From the NCBI GenBank assembly GCA_934675575.1, contig CAKUQQ010000009.1, positions 1-64,000 on the forward strand: a DNA stretch of 64,000 nt, given 5' to 3'. Positions 51,906-63,785 of this stretch are shown here, piece after piece (the first letter of the stretch is position 1; every line of letters starts with the position of its first letter). The notes under the pieces were generated by a model. It was not told where the DNA came from. It saw nothing but the letters and a program-made list of their open reading frames with translations, and made no database searches. This DNA is from an uncultured Muribaculaceae bacterium (GTDB lineage Bacteria > Bacteroidota > Bacteroidia > Bacteroidales > Muribaculaceae). The translations under genes and the position numbers were made by a program.

Positions 51906-52766
51906 TTATTTCGCAGGCGTCACGAGGCTGCGCCAACCCATAAACATTTTGGCTGCCTCGCCACTATGATGGTCGAAAAACAGGCTTTGCTTGGTGTCGA
52001 GACCGGCTATTGCAGCCATGTCGTCGGCATCGAGTTCAAAATTTTGCACGTCAAGGTTCTCAATCATGCGCTCTTTGTGGGTGCTTTTTGGAATGATTAC
52101 CACACCAGTTTGCAGCAGCCAGCGCAAAGCCACTTGTGCTGCCGTCTTGCCATGCTTTTTGCCTATCTGCACAAGTGCGGCATTAGTGAACAGCCCATTG
52201 CGTCCCTCGGCAAGAGGAGCCCACGCCATGATTTGAGTGCCTATTTCTGCCATATATTTGCGAGCCTCGATTTGCTGGTCGAACACATGAGTTTCCACTT
52301 GGTTGACCATTGGTGCAATCTCCGTGTTGGCTGCAAGGTCAATCAGGTGGTCTGGACTGAAGTTGCTCACGCCTATGGCACGCAGCTTGCCTGCTTTATA
52401 GGCTTTTTCCAAGTCGCGATATGCTCCGTAGCGGTCGCAGAATGGCTGATGCAGAAGCATTAGGTCGATGTAGTCAGTTTGCAGTTTGCTCAAACTCTCA
52501 TCAATGCTTTTCATTGTTTGGCCGTCACCATAATTAGAAATCCAAACTTTAGACACGATAAACAGGTCGCTGCGGCTGATACCACTGTTTTTCCACGCAC
52601 GTCCCACGGCCTCTTCGTTGTGATATGCCTGTGCGGTGTCAATCATTCGGTAGCCCACACTTAAAGCATCGCTCACACAGCGTTCGCACTCGTCTGGTGT
52701 GACTTGATACACTCCATATCCCATTTGTGGCATTTCTACGCCATTGCTTAAAGTAATCTTTTTCAT
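51906..52766 (-). CDS. Aldo/keto reductase
   Basis: 286 residues, NADPH-dependent AKR barrel. The catalytic tetrad is complete: D43 (MIDTAQAY), Y48, K73 (VSKVWIS) and H106 (LLHQPFC). Other signatures are GVSNFSPDHL, ALRWLLQTGVVIIPKS and an R in KERMIENLDV for the 2'-phosphate of NADP. It reduces aldehydes or ketones, close in form to AKR5-type 2,5-diketogluconate/prostaglandin reductases; the substrate is unknown. A -7-like TATCTTTG on the minus strand (52804-52811) lies 38 bp upstream. Confidence 0.88.
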   Translation of the reverse strand: MKKITLSNGVEMPQMGYGVYQVTPDECERCVSDALSVGYRMIDTAQAYHNEEAVGRAWKNSGISRSDLFIVSKVWISNYGDGQTMKSIDESLSKLQTDYIDLMLLHQPFCDRYGAYRDLEKAYKAGKLRAIGVSNFSPDHLIDLAANTEIAPMVNQVETHVFDQQIEARKYMAEIGTQIMAWAPLAEGRNGLFTNAALVQIGKKHGKTAAQVALRWLLQTGVVIIPKSTHKERMIENLDVQNFELDADDMAAIAGLDTKQSLFFDHHSGEAAKMFMGWRSLVTPAK

Positions 52767-52973
52767 ATTACCGGTGTTTAATTATTGATATTTTTCTCTT
52801 TTACAAAGATAGCTTGCATTGAGTGTCAATGCCTTACGCCTATTATTACAAAATGTACCTTAATTCCATATTTGCTTTATTTATTGCTAAAAAAGAGTTT
52901 CTCGCTGTTTTTGCATAAGCGGTGCTTTTTGTATTTTTACATTTCAAAGATAATGCTTTATAAATGGTTGGAT

Positions 52974-53570
52974 ATGCGAACAGAATTAGAAAAGTGTATG
53001 GCTGGCGAGTGGTATGATTGCCATGATAAGATTTTTATTGAGCGTAAAGCCATTGCGTCTGATTGGTGCAGACGTTATAACTCCACTCCATATAGCCAGC
53101 GCAGCGAACGCTATGCGTTGCTGAAAGAACAATTTGGCAGTGTAGGCACGAATGTCTCTGTTGGTGACGAATTTGTGTGCGGTTTTGGCAACAACATATA
53201 CATAGGCAACAACGTGTCTATAAATATACGCTGCATGCTGATAGACTGCAATAAAATCACCATTGGCAACAATGTGTTGATAGCTCCAGACGTTCAAATA
53301 AACACATCGACGCATCCAGTTGAGCTGATTGACAGACTTAACCCGGATTGGCAATCTGGCTGCGATGCTTATTTTTGTCGCACATACGCTCTGCCCATCA
53401 CCATTGAAGACGGCTGCTGGATAGGCGCCGGAACTATCGTTCTGCCAGGGGTCACAATCGGCAGAGGAAGCGTTATAGGGGCTGGTAGTGTTGTGAACAA
53501 AGACATTCCAGCAAACAGTGTGGCAGTTGGAAATCCGTGTAAGGTAATACGGAAAATCAATCAAAAGTGA
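52974..53570 (+). CDS. Maltose/galactoside O-acetyltransferase-like hexapeptide transferase
   Basis: 198 residues from the ATG at 52974 (MRTELEKCMAGEWYDCHD), the usual Maa/LacA start; the longer frame is A/T-rich leader. The N-terminal helix pair is followed by a left-handed beta-helix with hexapeptide repeats (IYIGNNVSINIRCMLIDCNKITIGNNVLIAPDV, IEDGCWIGAGTIVLPGVTIGRGSVIGAGSVV). The catalytic His is in TSTHPVELIDR. It acetylates a sugar hydroxyl with acetyl-CoA in the cytoplasm. Its place between an esterase and a hydrolase suggests work on the same sugars, but a general detoxifying role is equally possible. Confidence 0.85.
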   Translation: MRTELEKCMAGEWYDCHDKIFIERKAIASDWCRRYNSTPYSQRSERYALLKEQFGSVGTNVSVGDEFVCGFGNNIYIGNNVSINIRCMLIDCNKITIGNNVLIAPDVQINTSTHPVELIDRLNPDWQSGCDAYFCRTYALPITIEDGCWIGAGTIVLPGVTIGRGSVIGAGSVVNKDIPANSVAVGNPCKVIRKINQK

Positions 53571-53622
53571 GGACTCTGTTTATGTGGTCGGTACTTTATT
53601 AGTGTTTGCTGCAAGAAGAAAG

Positions 53623-53660
53623 CACAAGGTGCTGCGGAAATGTTTTCGCAGCACCTTGTG
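53623..53660. terminator. Bidirectional terminator
   Basis: Perfect 14-bp arms CACAAGGTGCTGCG (53623-53636) and CGCAGCACCTTGTG (53647-53660) between two convergent genes; the loop can pair further. Confidence 0.8.
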
Positions 53661-53684
53661 TGTTAGTAGTGATTAGTGGTGTGA

Positions 53685-55811
53685 TTAATACACGCCGCCA
53701 AATATGTCTTTCCAGGCAGTTATGCCTATTGTGCTAAGATATGGTTCAAACACCTCGTCCTCGCTGTCGGTGCCGGCAGCTTGCCAAACGAACCACGACA
53801 GCTTGCGGCCACCTGGGTCATCGGCATCGTCGGAGTATTTGCGCAAGCCTATGCGCAGACCAAACTCGGCACGGTTGTCTTGATAGTTGTGCCACTGAAT
53901 TGCGTCGATACCTGCCAGGGCGTTGACTTTCTTCCATGCCCATGCTGCTCCGGCGGCTTGCTGCTGCAAATATTGCTGTGAGTAACCTGGAGTGTTGGTG
54001 CCGTTCTCGCTCAAGAACAAGATGCGCTTTGTGGTGCCCTTGTAGTAGTGCTGCTTGTTGAGAATCCAGTCGTTGATTACCTCAAGGTTCTTGAATGTCA
54101 CGAAGTCGGTGTTGCGGCTGTAGGTTGACTTGGTGTCGTTTTTCCAGAACTCCGGTTTTGTGAGGTCTTGTGGATATGGGTGAGCTGCCACACCCCAACG
54201 GAAGTCGCCCTCGGCGTTGGAATATTGCACGATTTGCTCAATCATGGTCTTGGTTGAGTAGCCTTTGAGGAAGTCGTCGTTGGTCCAGCTGTGAGTGAAT
54301 GAGCCAAGGATAGACGCATTTTGGTCGTATTGACGCACTATGTTGTAGGCCAAACGCATTGACTTCACATAGCGGTCGAGGTAGCGCAACTCTGGTTGTG
54401 AGCCCATGTTGGTCCAGTCGGTGTTCATGTCCACCTCGTTGTGCATAATCCAGTGGTTGATGCGTCCGTGGGTGTTTTGTGAGTAGCGGTCAGCAAGATA
54501 GTTGAGGGCGGCTGCATACAAGTTTACGGCTGCAGCGGTTGTCATGTTTGGCATTGAGTAGTAGCCACCTGTACACTCTGGGTCTTTGTATTCTGACTGC
54601 GTGGGAGTGAGAATTATGGCTGCAACCACTATGCCGCGCTGGTAGCAGTAGGTGAGTACCTTGTCAATAGTGGCTTGATAGGCGCTGTTGATGTAATAGG
54701 TCTTGCCGCCGAACTTATATGCGCTTCCGCCGTTGCTGTTGGTTGACAGGAGAGCGTTGATTGTGATGTTGTAAGTGATGCTCTTTATGCCCATTTCGTC
54801 GAGGTCGGTGAAGTTGCCAGGACCACCAAGACCCTTTTTGTTTTGCAGCTTCATTTCGCTGGCAGAGCGCAGGGCGGCAACATCGTCGGCATAGCGTGCA
54901 TGGCTGTCGAGCACATCTTTATCGCCATCAACCTTCACGATTGCCCATTTTGAGAATGCGCGGTCGTAGGTTATGCCATTGCGAGTCACGTTGCGGTCGG
55001 CAGTGATGGTGAACGTGTTGTTTGTGATGTCGATGCGCGATGGGAATGTGGCGGTTTCGGTCACTTCTTCCCATGGAGCCACGTCAACGAGGGCAAACTT
55101 GCCTGAGCCAGAGCATTGTCCCTTGATTGTGACCTTTGACGAGGAAACCTCCACGTCGGTCACCTTTGATGCGTAGCTGCTGGTGAGGTAGGTGTTGAGG
55201 TGTGTGGCCATGTTTTGCTTATATGCCTCGAAGTTTTCGCTTGCCTCAAAGTCGGCTTTCTCCTTGTCGGTCATCTTGCGCACGCACAGCTCGCGAATGC
55301 GAATCACCTTGCCTGCCTCAGAGCCGAAGTCGAAGCGCATGTATTGGCCTTTCTTGCCCCATTTGAGGCTTTCGCGCAATTTCTTGATGTTGAGAGCGAA
55401 GCTATTCCAGCCGCTTCCGTCGGTGTTGAATGGAGTGGAAAGTTTTACAGAGCGGTCTTCTGATGTGGGCTGAGCGAAGAAAATCTGCAACTCGGCAGGA
55501 ACAGAGGCTGCGGCAGCGTTATATTTGAAAGAAAGCACACATGAGTCGTCGGGTAGCGTCTCTTTGAGGAGCGAGGTGAGAATGTATGGGTCGGTGCCAG
55601 TGGTGGTAATGGTTGAAGTGCCAGTTTTTTCATCGTAGGCGAGGGTCACGTCGTGGCAATAAATTCCGTCTCTGAAAGTGAGATACTCTGCTGTGGTTGA
55701 AGGTGTGGGCGGAGTGGGCGTGGGCGACGGCTCATTGTTGTCGCTTGAGCACGAAACTCCTAAAACCGTCAGAAGGGCAATAAAAAGCCCAGTGAAGTGT
55801 TTTAATTTCAT
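53685..55811 (-). CDS. DUF5722 lipoprotein, putative clan-A glycoside hydrolase (paralogue)
   Basis: 708 residues. Lipobox GVSC (Cys about residue 21), then a Pro/Thr linker (SPTPTPPTPS), so this copy is membrane-anchored while the one at 46107 has a plain signal peptide. Domain order is the same: N-terminal beta-sandwich (LSFKYNAAAASVPAELQIFF), middle beta region, then the DUF5722 core with KNKKGLGGPGNFTDLDE-like start, HWIMHNEVDMN (E459), HPYPQDLTKP and ILFLSENGTNTP (E602). The Glu-Glu distance (143) nearly equals that of its paralogue (145). Likely a surface or periplasmic glycan hydrolase; substrate unknown. Confidence 0.75.
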   Translation of the reverse strand: MKLKHFTGLFIALLTVLGVSCSSDNNEPSPTPTPPTPSTTAEYLTFRDGIYCHDVTLAYDEKTGTSTITTTGTDPYILTSLLKETLPDDSCVLSFKYNAAAASVPAELQIFFAQPTSEDRSVKLSTPFNTDGSGWNSFALNIKKLRESLKWGKKGQYMRFDFGSEAGKVIRIRELCVRKMTDKEKADFEASENFEAYKQNMATHLNTYLTSSYASKVTDVEVSSSKVTIKGQCSGSGKFALVDVAPWEEVTETATFPSRIDITNNTFTITADRNVTRNGITYDRAFSKWAIVKVDGDKDVLDSHARYADDVAALRSASEMKLQNKKGLGGPGNFTDLDEMGIKSITYNITINALLSTNSNGGSAYKFGGKTYYINSAYQATIDKVLTYCYQRGIVVAAIILTPTQSEYKDPECTGGYYSMPNMTTAAAVNLYAAALNYLADRYSQNTHGRINHWIMHNEVDMNTDWTNMGSQPELRYLDRYVKSMRLAYNIVRQYDQNASILGSFTHSWTNDDFLKGYSTKTMIEQIVQYSNAEGDFRWGVAAHPYPQDLTKPEFWKNDTKSTYSRNTDFVTFKNLEVINDWILNKQHYYKGTTKRILFLSENGTNTPGYSQQYLQQQAAGAAWAWKKVNALAGIDAIQWHNYQDNRAEFGLRIGLRKYSDDADDPGGRKLSWFVWQAAGTDSEDEVFEPYLSTIGITAWKDIFGGVY

Positions 55812-56171
55812 TGTTGTTTCTTGATTTGTTATTATGTTTTTATTTTAAATTGTCGCTGGTTGATGATGACTGGTTAACCTTCTCAAAACGCATATTGCCT
55901 ATGTCTAAACTACATGCATTAATGCAGTAAAGCTATAAGCGAACATACAATCAATTAATACAAAGATAGCATTTTTGCGTGGAAAAGCTAATAAAAAGAG
56001 TCCTTCTTTATGAAAAAGTTAAACTGATTACAAAATTTTCAAATAAAATGCAGCAAAAATTAAAAACAAAACACATCTAAAAGTTAAAATAAAATGCAGT
56101 AAAAATTAAAAATGTTTAGTTGTAATATAATGAAAATTAGTATTTTTGTAGGTAAAAAATAAAATACCAAT
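55812..56171. other. AT-rich divergent intergenic region with direct repeat
   Basis: 360 bp without a gene. A 24-25 bp A-rich repeat with core AAAATGCAG(C/T)AAAAATTAAAAA occurs at about 56041-56065 and again at 56088-56112, 47-48 bp apart. Minus-strand -7-like TATCTTTG at 55961-55968 serves the DUF5722 gene; TATTTTTG at 56141-56148 lies 23 bp before the ATPase gene. Confidence 0.6.
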
Positions 56172-57461
56172 ATGGCATATCGAAATAGAGTTTTTGATGT
56201 TCAACTTAAAGCTCATCTTAAAGCAATGGGGGCAGTGCTTATAGAGGGACCGAAATGGTGTGGCAAGACGACCACGGCCAGACAGTTGGCAAACAGTGTT
56301 ATAAGTTTGCAAGATGCGGACAAACGTGAAGAGTATCTGGCAACGGCTATCACCAAACCGTCGTTCTTGCTGGAGGGAAAAGTCCCTCGGTTGATAGATG
56401 AATGGCAAGATGCGCCAATGCTATGGGACGCTGTGCGCACAAAGGTTGACGAGCGTGGCTTGCCGGGGCAGTTCATATTGACTGGCTCTAATGCTGTAGA
56501 TGCCAGTAAAATTCACCATAGCGGAACAGGTCGCATTTCTCGTATTGAGATGTTGCCTATGAGTCTATGGGAATATGGAGAGTCTAATGGCAGTGTGTCG
56601 TTGATGAGAATGTTTGACAATCCTCAAGAAGAAGTTTTTGCAACTTCAGAATTGAGCATAGAAGAACTGATTTTTTCTGCATGTAGAGGAGGTTGGCCTG
56701 CGACATTAAATTTAAATGACGACAAATCGAAACTCCTTGTCGCTAAGGAATATGTTAAATCGATATATAGGAATGACATATCACGTGTTGACGGTGTCAG
56801 GAGAAATGTTAAGTTGGCTAACATGATTATGAAATCATACGCAAGAAATATCTCTACATTGGCAAAAACGACCTCTATATTGACAGATGTTGTCGCAGCA
56901 GATGATGTGACCTGTACACGACCTACGCTTGAAAACTATATTGAAGCATTGGAAAAATTGTTTGTTATTCAAGATATTGAGGCTTGGTGCCCATCAATAA
57001 GGAGCAAGGCGACGATTCAAAGTAGGCCAAAGCGTGCTTTTTGTGACCCTTCGGTTGCAGTAGCATCGCTTAACCTTTCACCTAATGCACTTATGACGCA
57101 GCTAAAAACTTTCGGGTTTATTTTTGAGCAAATGTGTGCACGTGACCTCAGGGTGTATTCTGCGTCTCACGATAGTCGCTTGTCGTATTACCGCGACCGC
57201 TATGGATTGGAAGCCGACCTAGTGCTTCATATTGATGATGGACGCTATGCTCTGATAGAGTGTAAACTTGGCAGTCGAGAAATAGAAGAAGGAGCTAAGC
57301 AACTTTTAGAGATAAAACGACTGATAAAAGAACATAATAAGACGGAAAAGCAAGTTCCACTACGAGAACCTGACTTGATGATTGTAATCACAGGGGGAGA
57401 AATGGCTTATACACGTCATGATGGCGTTAAGGTCATACCGCTTGCTTGTTTAAAGGATTAG
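56172..57461 (+). CDS. AAA_14/DUF4143 ATPase
   Basis: 429 residues. N-terminal AAA_14 ATPase with Walker A GPKWCGKTT (residues 26-34) and Walker B-like RLIDEWQDAP (D76, E77), then ILTGSNAVD (sensor 1). The C-terminal DUF4143 domain (~residues 225-400) starts near LENYIEALEKLFVIQDIEAW and has a PD-(D/E)XK-like part, GLEADLVLHIDDGRYALIECKLGS. Members are common, often horizontally spread and of unknown function; a nuclease-fold without proven cutting is known in relatives. It stands alone with lower G+C than the neighbours and an unusual A-rich upstream region, which fits recent acquisition. Confidence 0.85.
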   Translation: MAYRNRVFDVQLKAHLKAMGAVLIEGPKWCGKTTTARQLANSVISLQDADKREEYLATAITKPSFLLEGKVPRLIDEWQDAPMLWDAVRTKVDERGLPGQFILTGSNAVDASKIHHSGTGRISRIEMLPMSLWEYGESNGSVSLMRMFDNPQEEVFATSELSIEELIFSACRGGWPATLNLNDDKSKLLVAKEYVKSIYRNDISRVDGVRRNVKLANMIMKSYARNISTLAKTTSILTDVVAADDVTCTRPTLENYIEALEKLFVIQDIEAWCPSIRSKATIQSRPKRAFCDPSVAVASLNLSPNALMTQLKTFGFIFEQMCARDLRVYSASHDSRLSYYRDRYGLEADLVLHIDDGRYALIECKLGSREIEEGAKQLLEIKRLIKEHNKTEKQVPLREPDLMIVITGGEMAYTRHDGVKVIPLACLKD

Positions 57462-57638
57462 TTTGTTGTGTATTCGTTTCTTGACTGAATTTTTCGATAG
57501 AGAAATGTGAAATAAAGCCAATGACAATGCTCATTTGGTGAAAAAAGCAATCGGGGTAAGATTTTGGCTTGTGCGGAAAAGTGAAAGTGGGGCACTGGGG
57601 TGTAACTTTGCTGCAGAATAACTAATGAAGATATTGCA

Positions 57639-58310
57639 ATGAAAAAGAAAGCATTTGTGGTGTGCCACATGATGGCATCAGTTGACGGCCGCATTGATTG
57701 CGACATGACAGAGCAAATAGGCAGTGACGGCTACTATAAGGCGCTGGCTGCACTTAACGTTGACACTACGGTTGAGGGCAAGGTGACAGCGCTGAAGCAC
57801 TATGCCGAAAAACAGCCGTTTGTGGCGGAGAATAAGGCTCCTATTGGCAAGGAAGACGTGTTTAAGGCTTGCGACGGCACTGGCTGGGAGGTGGTTGCCG
57901 ACACTCATGGCACTCTGCTCTGGCCCGACAGTGACACGCCAAGCAGGGTGTGTCTGGTGAGCGAGGACGCGCCCAAGGAATATCTCGACTATCTGCGTGG
58001 CTGCGGCACGTCGTATATTGCCACAGGCAAAGGTGGAATAGACCTTGCCAGAGCAGTTGAAATCCTTGCAGATGTGTTTGGCTCTAAACGCATAGGCGTG
58101 GTGGGTGGCGGCCACATCAACGGTGGCTTTTTGCGTGCCGGACTGCTTGACGAGGTGAGTGTGGTGATAGGAGCTGCCATTGACGGTCGTGAGGGGTTTG
58201 CCTCGGTGTTCGATGGCATAGAAGCGAGTCACACCACGCCATTCATGCTTCACTTGATGTCTGTGGAGCAAATGAGTGACGACTCAGTTTGGCTGAGATA
58301 CAACCTTTGA
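57639..58310 (+). CDS. RibD C-terminal/dihydrofolate reductase-like protein
   Basis: 223 residues of the RibD_C fold only, without the deaminase half of RibD. It begins KAFVVCHMMASVDGRIDCDM, has the NADPH loop VVGGGHINGGFLRAGLLDEVSVVIGA and the late acidic region. Proteins of this type reduce NADPH-dependent pteridine- or flavin-like substrates, but most stand-alone members have no known reaction. A -7 element (TAACTTTG, 57603-57610) lies 28 bp before the ATG. It precedes the thiamine operon but is separated from it by its own promoter at 58376. Confidence 0.8.
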   Translation: MKKKAFVVCHMMASVDGRIDCDMTEQIGSDGYYKALAALNVDTTVEGKVTALKHYAEKQPFVAENKAPIGKEDVFKACDGTGWEVVADTHGTLLWPDSDTPSRVCLVSEDAPKEYLDYLRGCGTSYIATGKGGIDLARAVEILADVFGSKRIGVVGGGHINGGFLRAGLLDEVSVVIGAAIDGREGFASVFDGIEASHTTPFMLHLMSVEQMSDDSVWLRYNL

Positions 58311-58375
58311 ATTGCATATTTCAAAACAACAGGCATGCTTGGCGATGATAATCGTGCAAGTGTGTCTGTTTTTTG

Positions 58376-58407
58376 TTTGGCGTTTAGCTTGATTATTTAT
58401 AATTTTG
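58376..58407 (+). promoter_or_regulatory. Bacteroidota-type promoter of the thiamine operon
   Basis: TTTG (58376-58379), 20-nt spacer, TAATTTTG (58400-58407). A full consensus match, starting the transcript just ahead of the TPP riboswitch. Confidence 0.8.
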
Positions 58408-58435
58408 CTGGTGCAAAAAGACAATTAACAACCGA

Positions 58436-58525
58436 TTGTTGTGAGGGGTGCCTGCCTGTGAGGGCTGTGCTGAGATGATACCCATATAACCTGATGCAGG
58501 TAATGCTGCCGTAGGGATTGTATTA
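58436..58525 (+). ncRNA. TPP riboswitch (THI element)
   Basis: The conserved THI parts occur in order: GAGGGGTGCC (58443-58452), CTGAGATGATACCC (58470-58483), then ACCTGATGCAGG (58489-58500), TAATGCTGCC and GTAGGGA (58511-58517). GGGTG and TACCC can form the inner helix. It binds thiamine diphosphate and lowers expression of the downstream genes. The stretch to the thiG start (about 120 bp) may hold the switch; a short AAAGGT/ACCTTT stem (58552-58577) is the only hairpin I see, so the mechanism is open. Confidence 0.93.
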
Positions 58526-58645
58526 GATATTATTCCAATTCTGCAGGAATAAAAGGTTTGACCAAAAAGCGACCTTTGCCATGACAGAAATCCTCTGGTT
58601 GACTTCCCTTATCACAACTGAATCAAAAAAACATATAAAGAGATT

Positions 58646-59419
58646 ATGGACAAACTGAAAATTGCAGAAAAAGAGTTTAGCTCCCGACTGATACTCGGAA
58701 CAGGAAAATTCGGCAACAACACACTGATGCAGCAAGCCATAGCCGCTTCGGGCACTGAAATGGTGACGATGGCTATGAAGCGCATAGACAGCGACAGCCG
58801 CAGCGACGACATGCTGGAGTTTATAGCAACCCCAAGCATACAGATTTTGCCTAATACATCGGGCACTCGCGATGCCGAGGAGGCTGTGTTTGCCTCGCGC
58901 ATGGCAAAAGAGGCTTTTGGCACAAACTGGGTGAAACTTGAAATCCACCCCGACCCTCGCTATTTGCTGCCCGACCCTGTGGAGACGCTTAAAGCTACGG
59001 AAATGCTTGTCAAGGAGGGCTTTGTGGTGCTGCCATACTGCCAGGCTGACCCTGTGCTGTGCAAACGCTTGGAAGAAGCCGGCGCAGCCACTGTGATGCC
59101 GCTTGGAGCACCCATAGGCAGCAACTTGGGCTTGAAAACGCTCGACTTTTTGCGCATCATAATAGATGAGGCCAGTGTGCCGGTTGTGGTAGATGCCGGA
59201 ATTGGCGCGCCAAGCGACGCTGCCAAGGCACTTGAGATAGGTGCCGACGCAGTGATGGTGAACACTGCCGTGGCTGTGGCGCAAGACCCTGTGGCCATGG
59301 CAAAGGCGTTTAAGATGGCTGTGGAGGCTGGACGCATGGCCTATGAGGCCGGACTTGCCGTTGGCAACGCCGACTTTAGTGCTGAGGCCACTTCGCCACT
59401 CACATCGTTTCTTGACTAA
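58646..59419 (+). CDS. thiG: Thiazole synthase ThiG
   Basis: 257 residues, the family length. It builds the thiazole phosphate from DXP, a glycine imine and sulfur carried by ThiS. The barrel begins [22 protein letters not shown]; the DXP Schiff-base lysine is in [11 protein letters not shown] (K97). Further motifs are [28 protein letters not shown] and [12 protein letters not shown]. It is the first gene of the operon after the TPP riboswitch. Confidence 0.96.
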   Translation: MDKLKIAEKEFSSRLILGTGKFGNNTLMQQAIAASGTEMVTMAMKRIDSDSRSDDMLEFIATPSIQILPNTSGTRDAEEAVFASRMAKEAFGTNWVKLEIHPDPRYLLPDPVETLKATEMLVKEGFVVLPYCQADPVLCKRLEEAGAATVMPLGAPIGSNLGLKTLDFLRIIIDEASVPVVVDAGIGAPSDAAKALEIGADAVMVNTAVAVAQDPVAMAKAFKMAVEAGRMAYEAGLAVGNADFSAEATSPLTSFLD

Positions 59420-59441
59420 CACTGGCAAAAAGGTAAAGATT

Positions 59442-59642
59442 ATGAAAATTCAGATAAATCAAAAGCCGGTTGACATGGCCGACGGTGCCACTGTGGCCGA
59501 TGCTGCTGCGGTGGTTGGCCTTAATGGCAAGGGTGCGGCAATAGCCGTTAATAAGAAAATCGTGCCAAAGGACTCGTGGGCTGAGACAGCCCTGCACGAG
59601 GGTGATGACTTGATTGTGATTAAAGCTTTTTGTGGAGGATAA
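59442..59642 (+). CDS. thiS: Sulfur carrier protein ThiS
   Basis: 66 residues, a ubiquitin-like beta-grasp protein. It ends in FCGG; the C-terminal Gly-Gly is adenylated and thiocarboxylated to carry sulfur to ThiG. The start is the ATG at 59442 (MKIQINQKPVDM); a longer frame runs back into thiG. It lies 22 bp after thiG and 2 bp before thiH. A ThiF-type activating enzyme is not in this window and must be encoded elsewhere or on the unseen right side. Confidence 0.93.
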   Translation: MKIQINQKPVDMADGATVADAAAVVGLNGKGAAIAVNKKIVPKDSWAETALHEGDDLIVIKAFCGG

Positions 59643-59644
59643 AT

Positions 59645-60786
59645 ATGTTTTCAGACGAAATAAGAAAAATTGACTGGGAAGAAACCACACAGCGCATAAT
59701 GGGTAAGACCGAGGCCGATGTGGTGAGGGCACTTAACAAGACGCATTGCAATGTTGACGATTTCATGGCCATGATTTCGCCGGCTGGAGTCAAATTTTTA
59801 GAGCCTATGGCGCACTTGAGCCGCCGCTACACTCGCGAGAAGTTTGGCAACACAATCAACATGTTTATCCCTATCTATATAACGAACTCATGCTCAAACT
59901 CGTGTGTGTATTGTGGCTTCCATGTGCAAAACAAGATAAAGCGTATAGTGCTCACCGAGGACGAGATTGTGAGAGAATATAAGGCCATAAAGGAGCTTGG
60001 CCCTTTTGACAACCTGCTGATTTTGACCGGTGAAAATCCCAAGGTGGCTGGTGTTGATTACATAGCACGCGCCCTCGACCTTGCAAAGCCATATTTCAAC
60101 AACTTGCAGATAGAGGTGATGCCGCTTGCCACCGAGGACTATGCCGAGCTGCGCAACCATGGCCTGAACGGAGTGATATGTTTCCAGGAAACGTATCATG
60201 AGGCTAATTACAAGAAATATCACCCACGCGGCATGAAGTCGAACTATGAGTGGCGTGTCAACGGTTTTGACCGCATGGGCATGGCCGGTGTGGAAAAAAT
60301 AGGAATGGGAGCGCTCATAGGTCTTGAGGACTGGCGCACCGACGTGACCATGCTTGCCTACCATTTGCGCTACTTGGAGAAAACCTATTGGCGCACACAA
60401 TATAGCGTGAACTTTCCGCGCATGAGGCCGTCGGAAAACGGCGGTTTCCAGCCAAATGTGGTTATGACCGACCGTGAGCTTGCGCAAGTGACGTTTGCCA
60501 TGCGCATATTTGACCACGATGTGGATATTTCCTACTCTACGCGCGAAACGCCCGAAATGCGCAACAACATGGCCACACTCGGAGTGACCACCATGAGCTC
60601 GGAGAGCCACACCGACCCGGGAGGCTATGCTTGCTATCCGCAGGCGTTGGAGCAATTTCATGTGGCCGACGACCGCACCACACCACAAGTGGTGGCCGAT
60701 TTGAAAAAGATTGGGGTGCAGCCTGTGTGGAAAAACTGGGACCGCAGCTTCGACTTTGGTCGCATTAACCATAACTCGCAAGGCAA

Positions 60787-60790
<4 letters not shown>
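59645..60790 (+). CDS. thiH: 2-iminoacetate synthase ThiH
   Basis: 381 residues from the ATG at 59645. A radical SAM lyase that splits tyrosine to give dehydroglycine for the thiazole. The cluster motif is CSNSCVYC (C83, C87, C90), in the context PIYITNSCSNSCVYCGF; then GEN near residue 130 and the family C-terminal part with ESHTDPGGYACYPQALEQF. As an oxygen-sensitive alternative to the glycine oxidase ThiO it suits anaerobic life. It overlaps the next gene by 4 bp. Confidence 0.95.
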
Positions 60791-63784
<2,994 letters not shown>

Positions 63785-63785
<1 letters not shown>

